Of a DNA stretch of 64,000 bases, positions 32,719-41,587 are shown piece after piece. Below the pieces are notes generated by a model that did no database searches, had not been told where the DNA came from, and worked only from the letters and a program-made list of their open reading frames with translations. The position numbers were made by a program, and so were the translations under genes. The stretch is taken from NCBI GenBank assembly GCA_034432755.1, contig DAOUBQ010000076.1, positions 1-64,000 on the forward strand, in the 5' to 3' direction. The DNA comes from UBA5195 sp034432755 (GTDB taxonomy: Bacteria; Chloroflexota; Anaerolineae; Anaerolineales; Villigracilaceae). Position 1 is the first letter of the stretch; every line of letters begins with the position of its first letter.

Positions 32719-33525
32719 TCGCATAAAGAGTTGTAATGTGGAATTTATTCCACGTTTCAACCGCGCCCAGGTTTTTTGGGCCAACAGACCGGCCCGCCAG
32801 AAGGCAACGGCAGCCATGCCGTGCGCAAAGACGGCGAACAGGGGCGGCTTCTCACCGGTGTAGTAGGTCCAACATTCACGAGTGGTTCCCCACCGTTCGA
32901 GGAAGTATCCCAGGGCAGAGCCGGCAGCAAAGGTGAGCAAAGCCAAACGCAGACTGGTGGGGGTGAGAATCAGCAGCGCGCAAAGGAGCAGGGCCAGGAT
33001 GGTGTAGGGTTTCTCGAAGGTGGGGGCCACATACCAGGCCATGAGCGCATAGAACCCGCCAAAGGTGAGCCAGTACGGTGCCTGGAATGCGGATTCGGAC
33101 CATTTAACGGTGAGATGGCTGAGTGCGCGGGTGATGCGGTCAATGCTCAGGCTGGCAATTGGCCAGGCGGGGATAACCCACAGCGGCGGGCGTTCTGCCG
33201 TGTAGTAGTGCCAGAGTTCGGTCTGTGTTCCCCAACTTTCAATCACCAGGCCGCCGAGCAGGCCGACGAAGATAATCAGGCTGTCGGTTCGCAGATTGGC
33301 GCGGGCCATGATGGTGGCGGACATGAAGGCAAAGATACTGAGTAAGAGCCAATCTACCAGGGTGTACCAGGGGTAGCCGGCCTGGGCATAGCGTTGAATG
33401 ATTTGCCAGTATTCAACCGCCAGCGGCCACCAGATGTATAGGATGAGCAGGCAGGTGAGCAAAAAGACGCTCAACAGGTAGGAGGAGTGGCGTGTGAAGC
33501 CGAGGGCAGCGCGCAATTTGTTCAT
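32716..33525 (-). CDS. Polytopic membrane protein with an internal duplication
   Basis: 269 residues with about eight hydrophobic segments. Two halves carry the same motif: VIESWGTQTELWHYYTAERPPLWVIP (about residues 93-118) and LERWGTTRECWTYYTGEKPPLFAVF (about 208-232), that is E-x-W-G-T-x4-W-x-Y-Y-T-x-E-x-P-P-L. The duplication with conserved Trp, Glu and Tyr in each half recalls two-fold symmetric channels or carotenoid-type membrane enzymes, but I cannot name the family. It starts on the last base of the MtaB stop (TGATG) and is followed by the diguanylate cyclase gene, so the three genes form an operon. Confidence 0.7.
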   Translation of the reverse strand: MNKLRAALGFTRHSSYLLSVFLLTCLLILYIWWPLAVEYWQIIQRYAQAGYPWYTLVDWLLLSIFAFMSATIMARANLRTDSLIIFVGLLGGLVIESWGTQTELWHYYTAERPPLWVIPAWPIASLSIDRITRALSHLTVKWSESAFQAPYWLTFGGFYALMAWYVAPTFEKPYTILALLLCALLILTPTSLRLALLTFAAGSALGYFLERWGTTRECWTYYTGEKPPLFAVFAHGMAAVAFWRAGLLAQKTWARLKRGINSTLQLFMR

Positions 33526-34799
33526 CAGGTTTCAACAATCTCGCCCATCAGGCCGTCAGGCGTGAGGCGGGTGAGTTTCACCTGGTCCACCACATTCCAG
33601 CGCGGTGAGGCAGCATGGGCGCTGACGCGCAGATAGTTGCCGGTCAGGCCTTCCATTTGCCAGCCCCATTCGTCCAGTTCGCTGGTGGCTTCCCACAACA
33701 CAGGCAGGGTTTGGCCGATGAATTGCTGGCGGTAAGCCTGGCTGAGTTCGCCAAACAGGGTGCGCAGATGTGCGCTGCGGGCTTTTTTGACCTCGCCCGG
33801 CAGATGGTTCTTCATGCGCGCGGCGGGCGTGCCAGGACGGGACGAGTAGGTGAAGACATGCCCGCCCGCAAATTCTATTTCACGAATGAAATCGAGTGTT
33901 TCGTTAAATTCGGCCTCGGTTTCGCCAGGGAAACCGGCAATCACATCGGTGGTGATGGCAACGTCTGGAATGGCTGCGCGCGCGGCCTGCGCCAATTGGC
34001 GGAAGGAGCGCGGGGTGGTTTTACGCAACATGCGTTTCAAAACGGTGGCGCTCCCCGATTGGAGCGGCAGATGGAGGTGAGGCAACAGGCGTGAATTTTC
34101 CCAAAGTGCGAAGAAGGGTGGGTCTAAATCCCAGGGTTCAAGAGAAGAAAGCCGCAAACGGGGGGTATCGGTGTCGCTCAGGATGGCGCGGAGGAGGGTG
34201 GATAGGTTGTCGCCCAGGTCGTGTCCCCATGAGCCAAGGTGAACGCCGGTGAGAACGACTTCTTGCGTGCCGCCCAAGAGCGCGGCGCGAATGTCGGCGA
34301 GGACATCGGGGATGGGCCGCGAGCGGCCCGCCCCACGCGCAACGGTGGTGATGCAGAAGGTGCAGGCGTTATCGCAGCCGTCTTGAACTTTGATGAAGGC
34401 GCGGGTGCGCTGCCGCAAGCCGGGCAAGGCTTCGCGGGCGAGGGGTTCGAGGTCGAAGCCTTCTGCCGGAAGGCCCAGCACTTCGGCCACCAGGTGGTCT
34501 TTGCGCTCGTTGGGGATGACGCGCCGCACGCCCGGTAATTCGGCGGCCTGAGCAGGCTGCAAACTGGACCAGCAGCCGGTGACGACGACTTCGCCAGCCC
34601 CGGCGCGGGCGGCCTGACGGATTTTTTGGCGCGAATCGGCGGCGGCTTCGGTGGTGACAGCGCAAGTGTTGACGACCACCAGGTCGGCTTCGGCGGGTTG
34701 GGCCACCAGGCTGTGTCCTTGGGCGCGAAATTGACGCGCCATTTGTTCAATTTCGGCTTGATTGAGGCGGCAGCCAATGGTGTCGAGGTGAATTTTCAT
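33525..34799 (-). CDS. mtaB: tRNA threonylcarbamoyladenosine methylthiotransferase (MtaB-like)
   Basis: A 424-residue radical-SAM methylthiotransferase that adds a methylthio group to t6A37 of tRNAs. N-terminal UPF0004 domain: HLDTIGCRLNQAEIEQM, VVVNTCAVTTEAA and VVTGC hold the three cysteines of the auxiliary cluster. The radical-SAM motif is QDGCDNACTFCITTVARG (CxxxCxxC). The C-terminal TRAM-like region (LPVLWEATSELDEWGWQMEGLTGNYLRV) binds tRNA. The NxxGCRLN N-terminus points to MtaB rather than MiaB (which has GCQMN). No clear Shine-Dalgarno precedes the ATG. Confidence 0.9.
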   Translation of the reverse strand: MKIHLDTIGCRLNQAEIEQMARQFRAQGHSLVAQPAEADLVVVNTCAVTTEAAADSRQKIRQAARAGAGEVVVTGCWSSLQPAQAAELPGVRRVIPNERKDHLVAEVLGLPAEGFDLEPLAREALPGLRQRTRAFIKVQDGCDNACTFCITTVARGAGRSRPIPDVLADIRAALLGGTQEVVLTGVHLGSWGHDLGDNLSTLLRAILSDTDTPRLRLSSLEPWDLDPPFFALWENSRLLPHLHLPLQSGSATVLKRMLRKTTPRSFRQLAQAARAAIPDVAITTDVIAGFPGETEAEFNETLDFIREIEFAGGHVFTYSSRPGTPAARMKNHLPGEVKKARSAHLRTLFGELSQAYRQQFIGQTLPVLWEATSELDEWGWQMEGLTGNYLRVSAHAASPRWNVVDQVKLTRLTPDGLMGEIVET

Positions 34800-35274
34800 G
34801 CGAGTACCTGTAATTTTCTCAAATGGGTTGTGGTTTGAGGAAAAAAGTTGTTGCGGTTGACTTTTATGCGGGTGTTAGCAAAGGTTTGCTGGTATAGGAA
34901 GTGGACCGAGGGAGTGAAGGTTTCGGTGATATTGCGGGCCAAAGTGGCGAGCAGTAAGGTGAAGGACAGCCGTGAGGTTCGTTTCACGCATGGATTTTAC
35001 CTGACACAGTGCGGGGATGGCTTTCTCAATTTCAGGCTTTAAAAAACGGTTCTCCTCCAATTTGGGGGGTCTTGCCAGGCAAAACCGATTATCGAACCGC
35101 AATGGCCGCAAAGAGCGCCAGGTTTTGAAGATTTTTTTTGTGGTTCTTTGCGGTAAAAATGCGCTTTCGTGAAAATTTGATGGGGGTGAAAGCCAAGTTC
35201 AGGCTGAAAAATAAGCAGGGTGGATAGGATTTTCAGAATGAGCCGCATTAAAAGCGGTCCAAGAGCGGCTGGAT
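34800..35274. other. 475-bp intergenic region without a supported gene
   Basis: Short frames run on both strands (34848-35042 plus; 34875-35111 minus) but neither has a ribosome-binding site. The minus frame, with PALCQVKSMRET-like sequence, could be a remnant of a mobile element, though I cannot name it. The region holds one copy of the dispersed stem-loop repeat (35106-35153). Confidence 0.5.
35106..35153. repeat. Dispersed stem-loop repeat, copy 2
   Basis: CCGCAAAGA (35106-35114) pairs with TCTTTGCGG (35145-35153). On the minus strand the interior reads TTCAAAACCTGGCGCTCTTT, matching the copies at 25.8 and 56.1 kb. Confidence 0.65.
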
Positions 35275-36657
35275 TTATGGAAAATAACGCGCCAGGATTT
35301 CTTGGGCTTGCCTGGCATAGGGGCCATTGGGGTCGAGGTGCGTGGTGTTTTCGAAAGCCTGCCTGGCCTGGGCATGTTGATTGGTCTGAAGATAGAGCAG
35401 GGCCAGGTGAAAATGCGGGGCAGGCTGGTTGGGGGCCAGAGCAATGGCGCGTTCATATATGATTTGGGCGGTTTCAATTTGGCCGGAGGCGGCCAAGGCG
35501 CGCCCAAGCAGGTCTAACACTATGGGGTTTTCTGGTTCAAGCGCGTAAGCGCGCAGGGCGGCTTCGAGGCCGGCTTCTTCGAGGAAGGCTTGGTATTCAA
35601 CGCTGAATGTTGCCAGGGCCAGCCAGGTGGAGGGGTCATCGGGGGCAAGTTGGGTGGCGGCCTGGTAATGCGCGAGGGCGGCGGGCAGGTCGCGCCGGGC
35701 GACGACTGCCGCCAATGCCAATCGCCAGGCGGGGTTGCGCGGTTCGAGTTGGACGGCGCGCAGGTAATAGGCTTCGGCCTGCGGGTAATCGCGTTTGCGC
35801 TCCCGGTATAGTCCTGCCATGGCCTGAATGCCAGCCGAATTAGGGTTGAGAGTGAGGGCTGTTTGGTAATCTTGTTCGACCAGGCTGGTTTCTGCGCCCA
35901 GTTGGTAGAGGGCTTCGGCCTGCCAGGCCCAGGCTTCGGCATATTGCGGGTTTTCGCGTGCGGCGGCACGGAAACCATTGAGTGCGAGTGACCACTCATT
36001 CAGATTTGCCAGCGCGCGCCCAATCAGAATGTGACGGTAGGCAGGGTCCTCTTGCAAGAGGGCTTGTTCGAGCGATTGGCGCAAGAGGTGAGAAGCCGGG
36101 TCTCTCGCCTGCTGGAGGGTGACGAGGGCAGTCTGCGGGTTATCTACGGCTTGCAAAAGAGCCAGGCGGTAGCGGGCAGGGGCATGTTGGGGGGCCAGTT
36201 CGAGCAGGCGGGTGAGGAAAGATGCTTCGAGGGGAAAATCTTGTTGATGGGCAGCGTATTGTGCCAGGCGGGTGAACAAGGCCGGAGATGCGAATCCGGC
36301 TTGCGATAATGGCCGCCAGGCTTGTGCGTAGGCAGAGTCGAAATCGCCGATATGGGCGTAAATTTCGCCGAGTGCCAGTAATCCTTCGGGGGAGAGGCTG
36401 TCCCGTTCCTGGGCGTTCAGTAAAAGCGATAAGGCACGTTGCATTTCGCCACCCTCGAAGGCCGTCAGGCCGGCTCGTTCACGCAAGCCGGGCTGCCAAA
36501 ACAGCAGGTTGGCGGCGGTTTCATATTGGCGAGAGGCCTGCGCGGGGAATTTTTGCCGCAGGGTTTCGGCCTGGTATCGGTTAAAATATCCAAAACCCAG
36601 CGGGGGCAGACCAGCCAAAAGGAGCAGAGCCAGTAAGATGGCCACATTGCGTTTCAT
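35275..36657 (-). CDS. Tetratricopeptide-repeat protein with N-terminal membrane anchor
   Basis: 460 residues. A single hydrophobic segment (MKRNVAILLALLLLAGLPPLGFGYF) anchors the protein or serves as a signal sequence. The rest is a run of TPR-like helical pairs, for example PEGLLALGEIYAHIGDFDSAYAQA, YAEAWAWQAEALYQLGAETSLVEQDYQTALTLNP, and QAEAYYLRAVQLEPRNPAWRLALA, ending near ARQAFENTTHLDPNGPYARQAQEIL. TPR arrays mediate protein-protein contact; the partner is unknown. ATG 36657 is chosen over the upstream extension because the anchor starts there and TATAAT lies 10 nt upstream. It is divergent from the histidine-kinase gene. Confidence 0.85.
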   Translation of the reverse strand: MKRNVAILLALLLLAGLPPLGFGYFNRYQAETLRQKFPAQASRQYETAANLLFWQPGLRERAGLTAFEGGEMQRALSLLLNAQERDSLSPEGLLALGEIYAHIGDFDSAYAQAWRPLSQAGFASPALFTRLAQYAAHQQDFPLEASFLTRLLELAPQHAPARYRLALLQAVDNPQTALVTLQQARDPASHLLRQSLEQALLQEDPAYRHILIGRALANLNEWSLALNGFRAAARENPQYAEAWAWQAEALYQLGAETSLVEQDYQTALTLNPNSAGIQAMAGLYRERKRDYPQAEAYYLRAVQLEPRNPAWRLALAAVVARRDLPAALAHYQAATQLAPDDPSTWLALATFSVEYQAFLEEAGLEAALRAYALEPENPIVLDLLGRALAASGQIETAQIIYERAIALAPNQPAPHFHLALLYLQTNQHAQARQAFENTTHLDPNGPYARQAQEILARYFP

Positions 36658-36667
36658 AATGATTGTT

Positions 36668-36673
36668 ATTATA
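36668..36673 (-). promoter_or_regulatory. -10 box of the TPR gene
   Basis: TATAAT on the minus strand, 10 nt before the ATG at 36657. The 5' leader would be only about 3-4 nt and has no Shine-Dalgarno. Confidence 0.55.
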
Positions 36674-36702
36674 CGTCGGTCGCATAAGTTTATGATAAGC
36701 CG

Positions 36703-36711
36703 TGCTATAAT
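36703..36711 (+). promoter_or_regulatory. Extended -10 box of the histidine-kinase gene
   Basis: TGC-TATAAT, 12 nt before the ATG at 36724, in the 66-bp divergent region. The leader would be about 5 nt. Confidence 0.55.
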
Positions 36712-36723
36712 CTCAAAAAAGCT

Positions 36724-39126
36724 ATGGAACTTATTCATCAACTCATCACATTCCTTGCCAACCCGCCAGGAAATTTCATTTATAACCTGGTTGTTCCAGC
36801 CATTTTGGTTGGCGCGCTTCAGAGCGCCATCCGCCAGTGGCGGGTAACGGGGTACCCGCAGGCGCGGCGCATGGTGCTGGGCTTGGGGTTGGCGCTGGGC
36901 GGGCAGGTGCTGTTGTTGCTGCTCGGCATCTTGATGTACCAGAAAATTTTGCCAGGCGTGGGCATTCTGCCGGTGATTGACCGGGCGGTGACCCTATTCA
37001 GCATGGCCTGGATTGTATGGGTGTGGGCCTTTCCGGAGCCTTCGCACCCGGCAGACCCTGCCATAGCCATCTTGAGTTTGTTGCTGCTGGCGGCTCTGTT
37101 ATTTGGGGCGGTGGAACGTTCAATAAGCGCTCTTCCGGCGAATACGTTCAACGCTTCCATGCAGTCCATTTTTTGGAGCGTGGGCGGGCTGGCGCTCATG
37201 GCGCTAGGCGGGTTGGCGCTCTTGCTCCGTAAGCCGGAGGGCTGGGGAAGCGGCCTGACGGTGATGGTATTGGGGTTGCTTGGGTTTGGGCTGGATTTGT
37301 TCTTGACCCCCGCCCAGGGTGACTTTTCTGGAATTGTGCGCTTTTTGCTGCTGGCGGGGTACCCCTTGCTGCTCACGTTGCCCATGCGTTTCCCGATGCC
37401 TGTCAACCTGCCCAAAACGCGCACGGTGGCAACTTATCAGGAAAAAGTGACCGAATCGCAAAAGCAGCAGGCCGCCAGTGGGGAACAAATCAGCCAGCCC
37501 ATTCGAGAGCGCCGCCGCTACAGCACTGACCCCAAAACTCTGCAATCCTTGCTCGCTCTGGCGGCGGAGACCGACCCAACCAACATCAATCAATACCTTG
37601 CCCGCTCGGTGGCCCAGGCCATGTTGGCTGATTTGTGTTTTCTGTTGTCTTTAGATGAAAGCAAAACTTCGATTTTTATTGCCGCCGGCTATGATTTGAT
37701 ACGCGAAGAGAGCCTGGATGGCGGCATGGTGAAAAAAGACGACGTGCCAATGCTGGCAAATGCCATCTTGCGCGGCAAACCGCTGCGGCTTCCATCCAGC
37801 GCCACCTCGTCCGATTTGAAGGGCCTGGGCGATATGCTGGGGCTTTCTAACGCGGGTAACTTGCTTAACGTGCCGGTTAATTCTGAAAAGGGGCCGCTCG
37901 GCAGCATTCTTTTGCTCTCGCCCTACTCCAACCGTGTTTGGAGCGCAGACGACCAGACCTTTTTGGCAAACATTGCCTCATCGTTTATCCCGATTATCGA
38001 GCGCGGGCAGCGCATTCATGAAATTGAGCAACAACGAGAGCGCGCTTTACACTCTGCCGAAGATGCCCAGGCACAGTTGGCGCGGTTGCAGGCCACCAAT
38101 GCCGATTTGAACAATCAGATTGAAACGATGAAAAGTCAAGCCGAACAGGCCGTGCGGCTGGCTTCGGAACGGAACGAGTTTGCCGACCATCTGGCAGAGT
38201 TACAAGCCGAGAACATAAAGTTACAAGAGCAAGTCGCCGCGCTTTCGAGCAGCGCGGCGCCGGTCTCCTCTGAAGCCGCCAACGCGCAGTTAGAAAATGA
38301 ACTGCGCATGACCTTGCGCGAGATGGCGCGCCTGCAAAATGCCCTGGCAGAATCGAACATGAGGATTTTGGAGTTGGAAAATAAGCCTTCTGCCAGCCCC
38401 AAACTGACCAACGACCAGGCTGAAGTGATTGCCTCTATTTCTCAAGAGTTGCGCCAGCCGATGTCGTCTATCATCGGCTATGCCGACCTGCTGTTGGGTG
38501 AATCGGTTGGCATCTTAGGCGCGCTGCAGCGCAAGTTCATCGAGCGCATCCGCGCTTCTACCGAACGGATTGGCAGCCTGATTGATGACTTGATTCAAAT
38601 TACCACCCTCGAAACCGGCCTGATGTCGCTCAAGCCCGAAGCGGTGGATATGAACCTGATCATTGATAACGCAATGGCATACACCTCCAGCCAGTTGCGC
38701 GAAAAGAACATCACCCTGCGCATTGATATTCCTGAAAACATGCGTCCTATTGAAACAGACCGCGAGGCGCTTCAGCAAATCTTAATTCACTTGCTGCAAA
38801 ATGCCGGGGCAGCCTCCTCGATGGAAGGGGTGGTTACCCTGCGGGTGCGGGTTCAAAAGGAAAATGAGAACGACTACGCCCTCATTCAAGTCACCGATAC
38901 GGGCGGGGGCATTCCTTCAGAAGACCTGCCGCGCGTGTTTTCGCGCCTGTACCGCGCTGACAATGTTTTAATCCAGGGCGTGGGCGATACAGGGGTGGGA
39001 CTGTCCATTGCTAAGGCGCTCGCCGAAGCGCAAGGCGGGCGCATTTGGGTAGATACGCAGCTCGGTTCTGGCTCCACATTTAGCGTGTTGCTGCCGCTCA
39101 ACAACCCGGCAGATATGGAAGGTTGA
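36724..39126 (+). CDS. Seven-TM, GAF-domain sensor kinase with a degenerate phospho-acceptor box
   Basis: 800 residues: seven predicted membrane helices (about 17-216), a linker, a GAF-like domain (about 270-430), a coiled coil (about 430-560), a HisKA-type dimerisation helix (about 560-625) and a HATPase domain (about 665-790). In the H-box, ISQELRQPMSSIIGYADLL, the phospho-acceptor His of the usual SHELRTP is Gln (Q574, codon CAA). The ATPase boxes remain: LLQNAG (N-box), DTGGGIP (G1) and GDTGVGLSIAKALAEAQGG (G2). It could bind ATP but cannot autophosphorylate at the usual place, so it may be a regulatory pseudokinase, or phosphorylate elsewhere. No response regulator is adjacent. Confidence 0.85.
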   Translation: MELIHQLITFLANPPGNFIYNLVVPAILVGALQSAIRQWRVTGYPQARRMVLGLGLALGGQVLLLLLGILMYQKILPGVGILPVIDRAVTLFSMAWIVWVWAFPEPSHPADPAIAILSLLLLAALLFGAVERSISALPANTFNASMQSIFWSVGGLALMALGGLALLLRKPEGWGSGLTVMVLGLLGFGLDLFLTPAQGDFSGIVRFLLLAGYPLLLTLPMRFPMPVNLPKTRTVATYQEKVTESQKQQAASGEQISQPIRERRRYSTDPKTLQSLLALAAETDPTNINQYLARSVAQAMLADLCFLLSLDESKTSIFIAAGYDLIREESLDGGMVKKDDVPMLANAILRGKPLRLPSSATSSDLKGLGDMLGLSNAGNLLNVPVNSEKGPLGSILLLSPYSNRVWSADDQTFLANIASSFIPIIERGQRIHEIEQQRERALHSAEDAQAQLARLQATNADLNNQIETMKSQAEQAVRLASERNEFADHLAELQAENIKLQEQVAALSSSAAPVSSEAANAQLENELRMTLREMARLQNALAESNMRILELENKPSASPKLTNDQAEVIASISQELRQPMSSIIGYADLLLGESVGILGALQRKFIERIRASTERIGSLIDDLIQITTLETGLMSLKPEAVDMNLIIDNAMAYTSSQLREKNITLRIDIPENMRPIETDREALQQILIHLLQNAGAASSMEGVVTLRVRVQKENENDYALIQVTDTGGGIPSEDLPRVFSRLYRADNVLIQGVGDTGVGLSIAKALAEAQGGRIWVDTQLGSGSTFSVLLPLNNPADMEG

Positions 39127-39127
39127 T

Positions 39128-39961
39128 ATGGGATTGCTTCGACAGGTGGGGTCGGGGCTGTTGTTTGGGCTGGTCTGCCTGGCAATTGTACTGGGAGGCT
39201 TTGCGCTTTCTATGGCAGAGGGGGGCATGAGTTTGGCGATTGTCGCCTCCGCCACGTCAGCGCAATCTGTTCCAGCGACACTGGTTCTTGCCCTTTCGCC
39301 CACCTTGTCGCTCGAAACGCCTGCCGGTCCGCGCAACCCGCACACCGATACCCCCGCTCCAACGGCAACCGAAACCCTCACCCCGCCCCCGCCACCCACC
39401 AACTGTCCTCCACCGGCGGGCTGGGTGTCAATCATTGTGCAGATGTATGACACGCTGCCTGGGTTGGCACAAACCTACCGCACCAGCATTGAGGCCATCC
39501 GTCAGGCCAATTGCCTGGTGAGCGACCAACTGGTGGCGGGGTCGTTCCTCTACATTCCGCCCCTGCCAACTGCCACGTTGGTGCCATGCGGCGCACCGGC
39601 AAGTTGGGTCAATTATGTCGTCCAGCCAGGCGATACCCTGTTCTCGCTCAGTCAACTGTTCCGGGTGAGCGTGGCAGAGTTGCAGCGCGCAAACTGTCTG
39701 GGCGGTTCAACTTTCATTCAGGCCGGAAAAATCCTCAAAGTCCCCAACGTTGCAACCAGTACCCCGCTCCATTCCGCCACACCCTCGGCAACCTTCATCG
39801 TTATCAAAGAAGAAACGCCTACGCCAACCCTTACTCTGCCTGCACCCACAACCGAAGTTCCATCCCCAACTCTTGTACCCCCATCGGATACGCCGCCTGC
39901 GCCAGAGAACACGCCAACGGCAACTTCCACCACCCCACCGACGACAACCCCAACCCCATAG
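39128..39961 (+). CDS. Membrane-anchored protein with two LysM-like domains
   Basis: 277 residues starting 1 nt after the kinase stop, so probably co-translated. One N-terminal membrane helix (about 9-40, LLFGLVCLAIVLGGFALSMA) precedes a Thr/Pro-rich stretch. Two LysM-like units follow: VSIIVQMYDTLPGLAQTYRTSIEAIRQANCL (about 98-128) and VNYVVQPGDTLFSLSQLFRVSVAELQRANCL (about 158-188); the second is the more canonical. LysM domains bind peptidoglycan. The C-terminal 80 residues are low complexity (TPTATST, PPSDTPP). It is followed after 28 nt by an LCP-family gene, which fits a cell-wall role. Confidence 0.83.
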   Translation: MGLLRQVGSGLLFGLVCLAIVLGGFALSMAEGGMSLAIVASATSAQSVPATLVLALSPTLSLETPAGPRNPHTDTPAPTATETLTPPPPPTNCPPPAGWVSIIVQMYDTLPGLAQTYRTSIEAIRQANCLVSDQLVAGSFLYIPPLPTATLVPCGAPASWVNYVVQPGDTLFSLSQLFRVSVAELQRANCLGGSTFIQAGKILKVPNVATSTPLHSATPSATFIVIKEETPTPTLTLPAPTTEVPSPTLVPPSDTPPAPENTPTATSTTPPTTTPTP

Positions 39962-39989
39962 TGTGAAAACATCCCAAAAGGCCCGGCAC

Positions 39990-41444
39990 ATGCCCGGCGT
40001 AAGAAGCTCTCTACTGATAGTTCTGGGTCTATTCCTATTGGCCGCCTGTGGGGTAACTCAGACGTCACCGTCAGTTTACGTTCCATATTATTTTGTTACA
40101 ATTCCGGAAAATGCCACCCTCACTCCCACGCCTTTCCAGCCTTCCATTCTGCTTGCCTCCACACCACAATTCGCGCTTCTCCCCGGTCAGAGTCAGACTG
40201 GGATTTTGCCTACCCTGCCGCCACCACAGTCAACAGCCACGCCCCTGCCAACCGCCACCCTCCAGGAGAAAATCCCCGAACTTGCCAGCACGCCGCCGCC
40301 CCTGCTCAAAGCACCCAACACGATGACCTTTTTGTTGCTCGGCTCCGACTTGCGCCCCGGCTCATCATACCGCACCGATACGTTGGTAATTGCAATTGTC
40401 CGCCCGCACGAGGGGCAGGTTGCGCTGGTCTCCATCCCGCGTGATTTGTGGGTGAACATTCCCGAAGTTGGCATGAACCGCATCAACACCGCTTACCAGA
40501 GCGGAGAGATATATCACTACCCCGGCGGCGGGCCAGGCCTGCTCAAAGAGACCATCCGCCAGAATTTAGGACTGCAAATTGACCACATTGCCATGGTTGA
40601 TTTCGACAGCTTCCGCCGCATTGTAGATACCCTGGGAGGGATTGACGTACCGGTCGCCTGTTCGTACACCGACTGGCGGCTGATTGACCCATCGTATAAC
40701 CCTTACGACGAAAACAACTGGACGCTCTTCACCACCGGGCAGGGACTAATCCACATGGACGGCGACTACGCCTTGTGGTACGCCCGCTCACGCTCCAAAT
40801 CGAATGACTTCGACCGGGGCCGCCGCCAGCAAGAAGTCTTACGCGCTATCTACAGCCAGGCCTTGCGCACCGACACCATTTCGCGCATCCCTCAGTTATA
40901 TAGTGATTTTAGCGCCAGCATCCAAACCGACCTGGGATTGGGTGACCTGCTGCAACTCTCCCCCCTGGCTCTCTCCATCACCAATGCCGATATCCGCAGT
41001 TACTACATTGCCGGGGACCTGGTAACCCCCTGGATCACCCCCGGAGGGGCTTATGTCTTACTGCCCAACAGCATTCTGATACAGGACATGCTGCAACGGG
41101 CCATGTCACCCTCCCCTCGCCAGCGAGAGCGTCAGACATGGCGGGTCGAAATCCGCAATGGCAGTCCCTTCGATGGCTGGGATGCGCTGGCCGCCGAACG
41201 GTTGAACTACGCCGGGTACGAGACCTTTTTCCAAACATCCGACCATCGCGCCTATACCCAAACCCTGCTCTACGACCTGACCCCTGACCAGGACCAGGCC
41301 CGCTCTACCAGCCTGCTGGCCGTGCTGGGACTGCCCAATTCTGCTCTGGTGGCGTTGCCATCCCCTGGCGCCCAGGCTGCTTACGTCCTGGTGATTGGAA
41401 GTGACTACGACCCTTGTTTCAGGCCACAAGAACTCACGCCATAA
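39990..41444 (+). CDS. LytR-CpsA-Psr (LCP) family protein
   Basis: 484 residues from ATG 39990; a GTG at 39963, 1 nt after the previous stop, is an alternative start in the same frame. The N-terminus is lipoprotein-like (LLIVLGLFLLAACG). The LCP catalytic domain spans about residues 105-310: LLLGSDLRPGSSYRTDTLVIAIV, ALVSIPRDLWVNIP, GMNRINTAYQSG, VDFDSFRRIVDTLGGIDV, HMDGDYALWYARSRS and DFDRGRRQQEVL. The Arg-rich segments bind the polyprenyl pyrophosphate donor. A LytR_C-like end (WRVEIRNGSPFDGWDALAAERLNYAGY) follows. LCP enzymes attach glycopolymers to the wall. Confidence 0.9.
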   Translation: MPGVRSSLLIVLGLFLLAACGVTQTSPSVYVPYYFVTIPENATLTPTPFQPSILLASTPQFALLPGQSQTGILPTLPPPQSTATPLPTATLQEKIPELASTPPPLLKAPNTMTFLLLGSDLRPGSSYRTDTLVIAIVRPHEGQVALVSIPRDLWVNIPEVGMNRINTAYQSGEIYHYPGGGPGLLKETIRQNLGLQIDHIAMVDFDSFRRIVDTLGGIDVPVACSYTDWRLIDPSYNPYDENNWTLFTTGQGLIHMDGDYALWYARSRSKSNDFDRGRRQQEVLRAIYSQALRTDTISRIPQLYSDFSASIQTDLGLGDLLQLSPLALSITNADIRSYYIAGDLVTPWITPGGAYVLLPNSILIQDMLQRAMSPSPRQRERQTWRVEIRNGSPFDGWDALAAERLNYAGYETFFQTSDHRAYTQTLLYDLTPDQDQARSTSLLAVLGLPNSALVALPSPGAQAAYVLVIGSDYDPCFRPQELTP

Positions 41445-41541
41445 GCATGTTGCGCCAGCAGTTGCGCTGCTGGCTTACAGCGGGAATATCAAAAGCATTT
41501 CAACACGGTCTTAATATATGGTTTTGCGAAAAAATGTGCTA

Positions 41542-41557
41542 CACTATGCGCATAGTG
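41542..41557. promoter_or_regulatory. Perfect 16-bp palindrome, candidate operator of the recombinase-like gene
   Basis: CACTATGC-GCATAGTG is fully self-complementary and overlaps an extended -10-like TGC-TACACT just upstream (41537-41545). It lies 30 bp before the start codon at 41588. Confidence 0.55.
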
Positions 41558-41587
41558 AACTATCGCCCGACCACAAAGGAGAGCAGA

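Noticed and set aside
34848..35111. Short frames on both strands in the 34.8-35.3 kb gap
   Set aside because: No ribosome-binding site or recognised family; a transposase remnant is only a guess.
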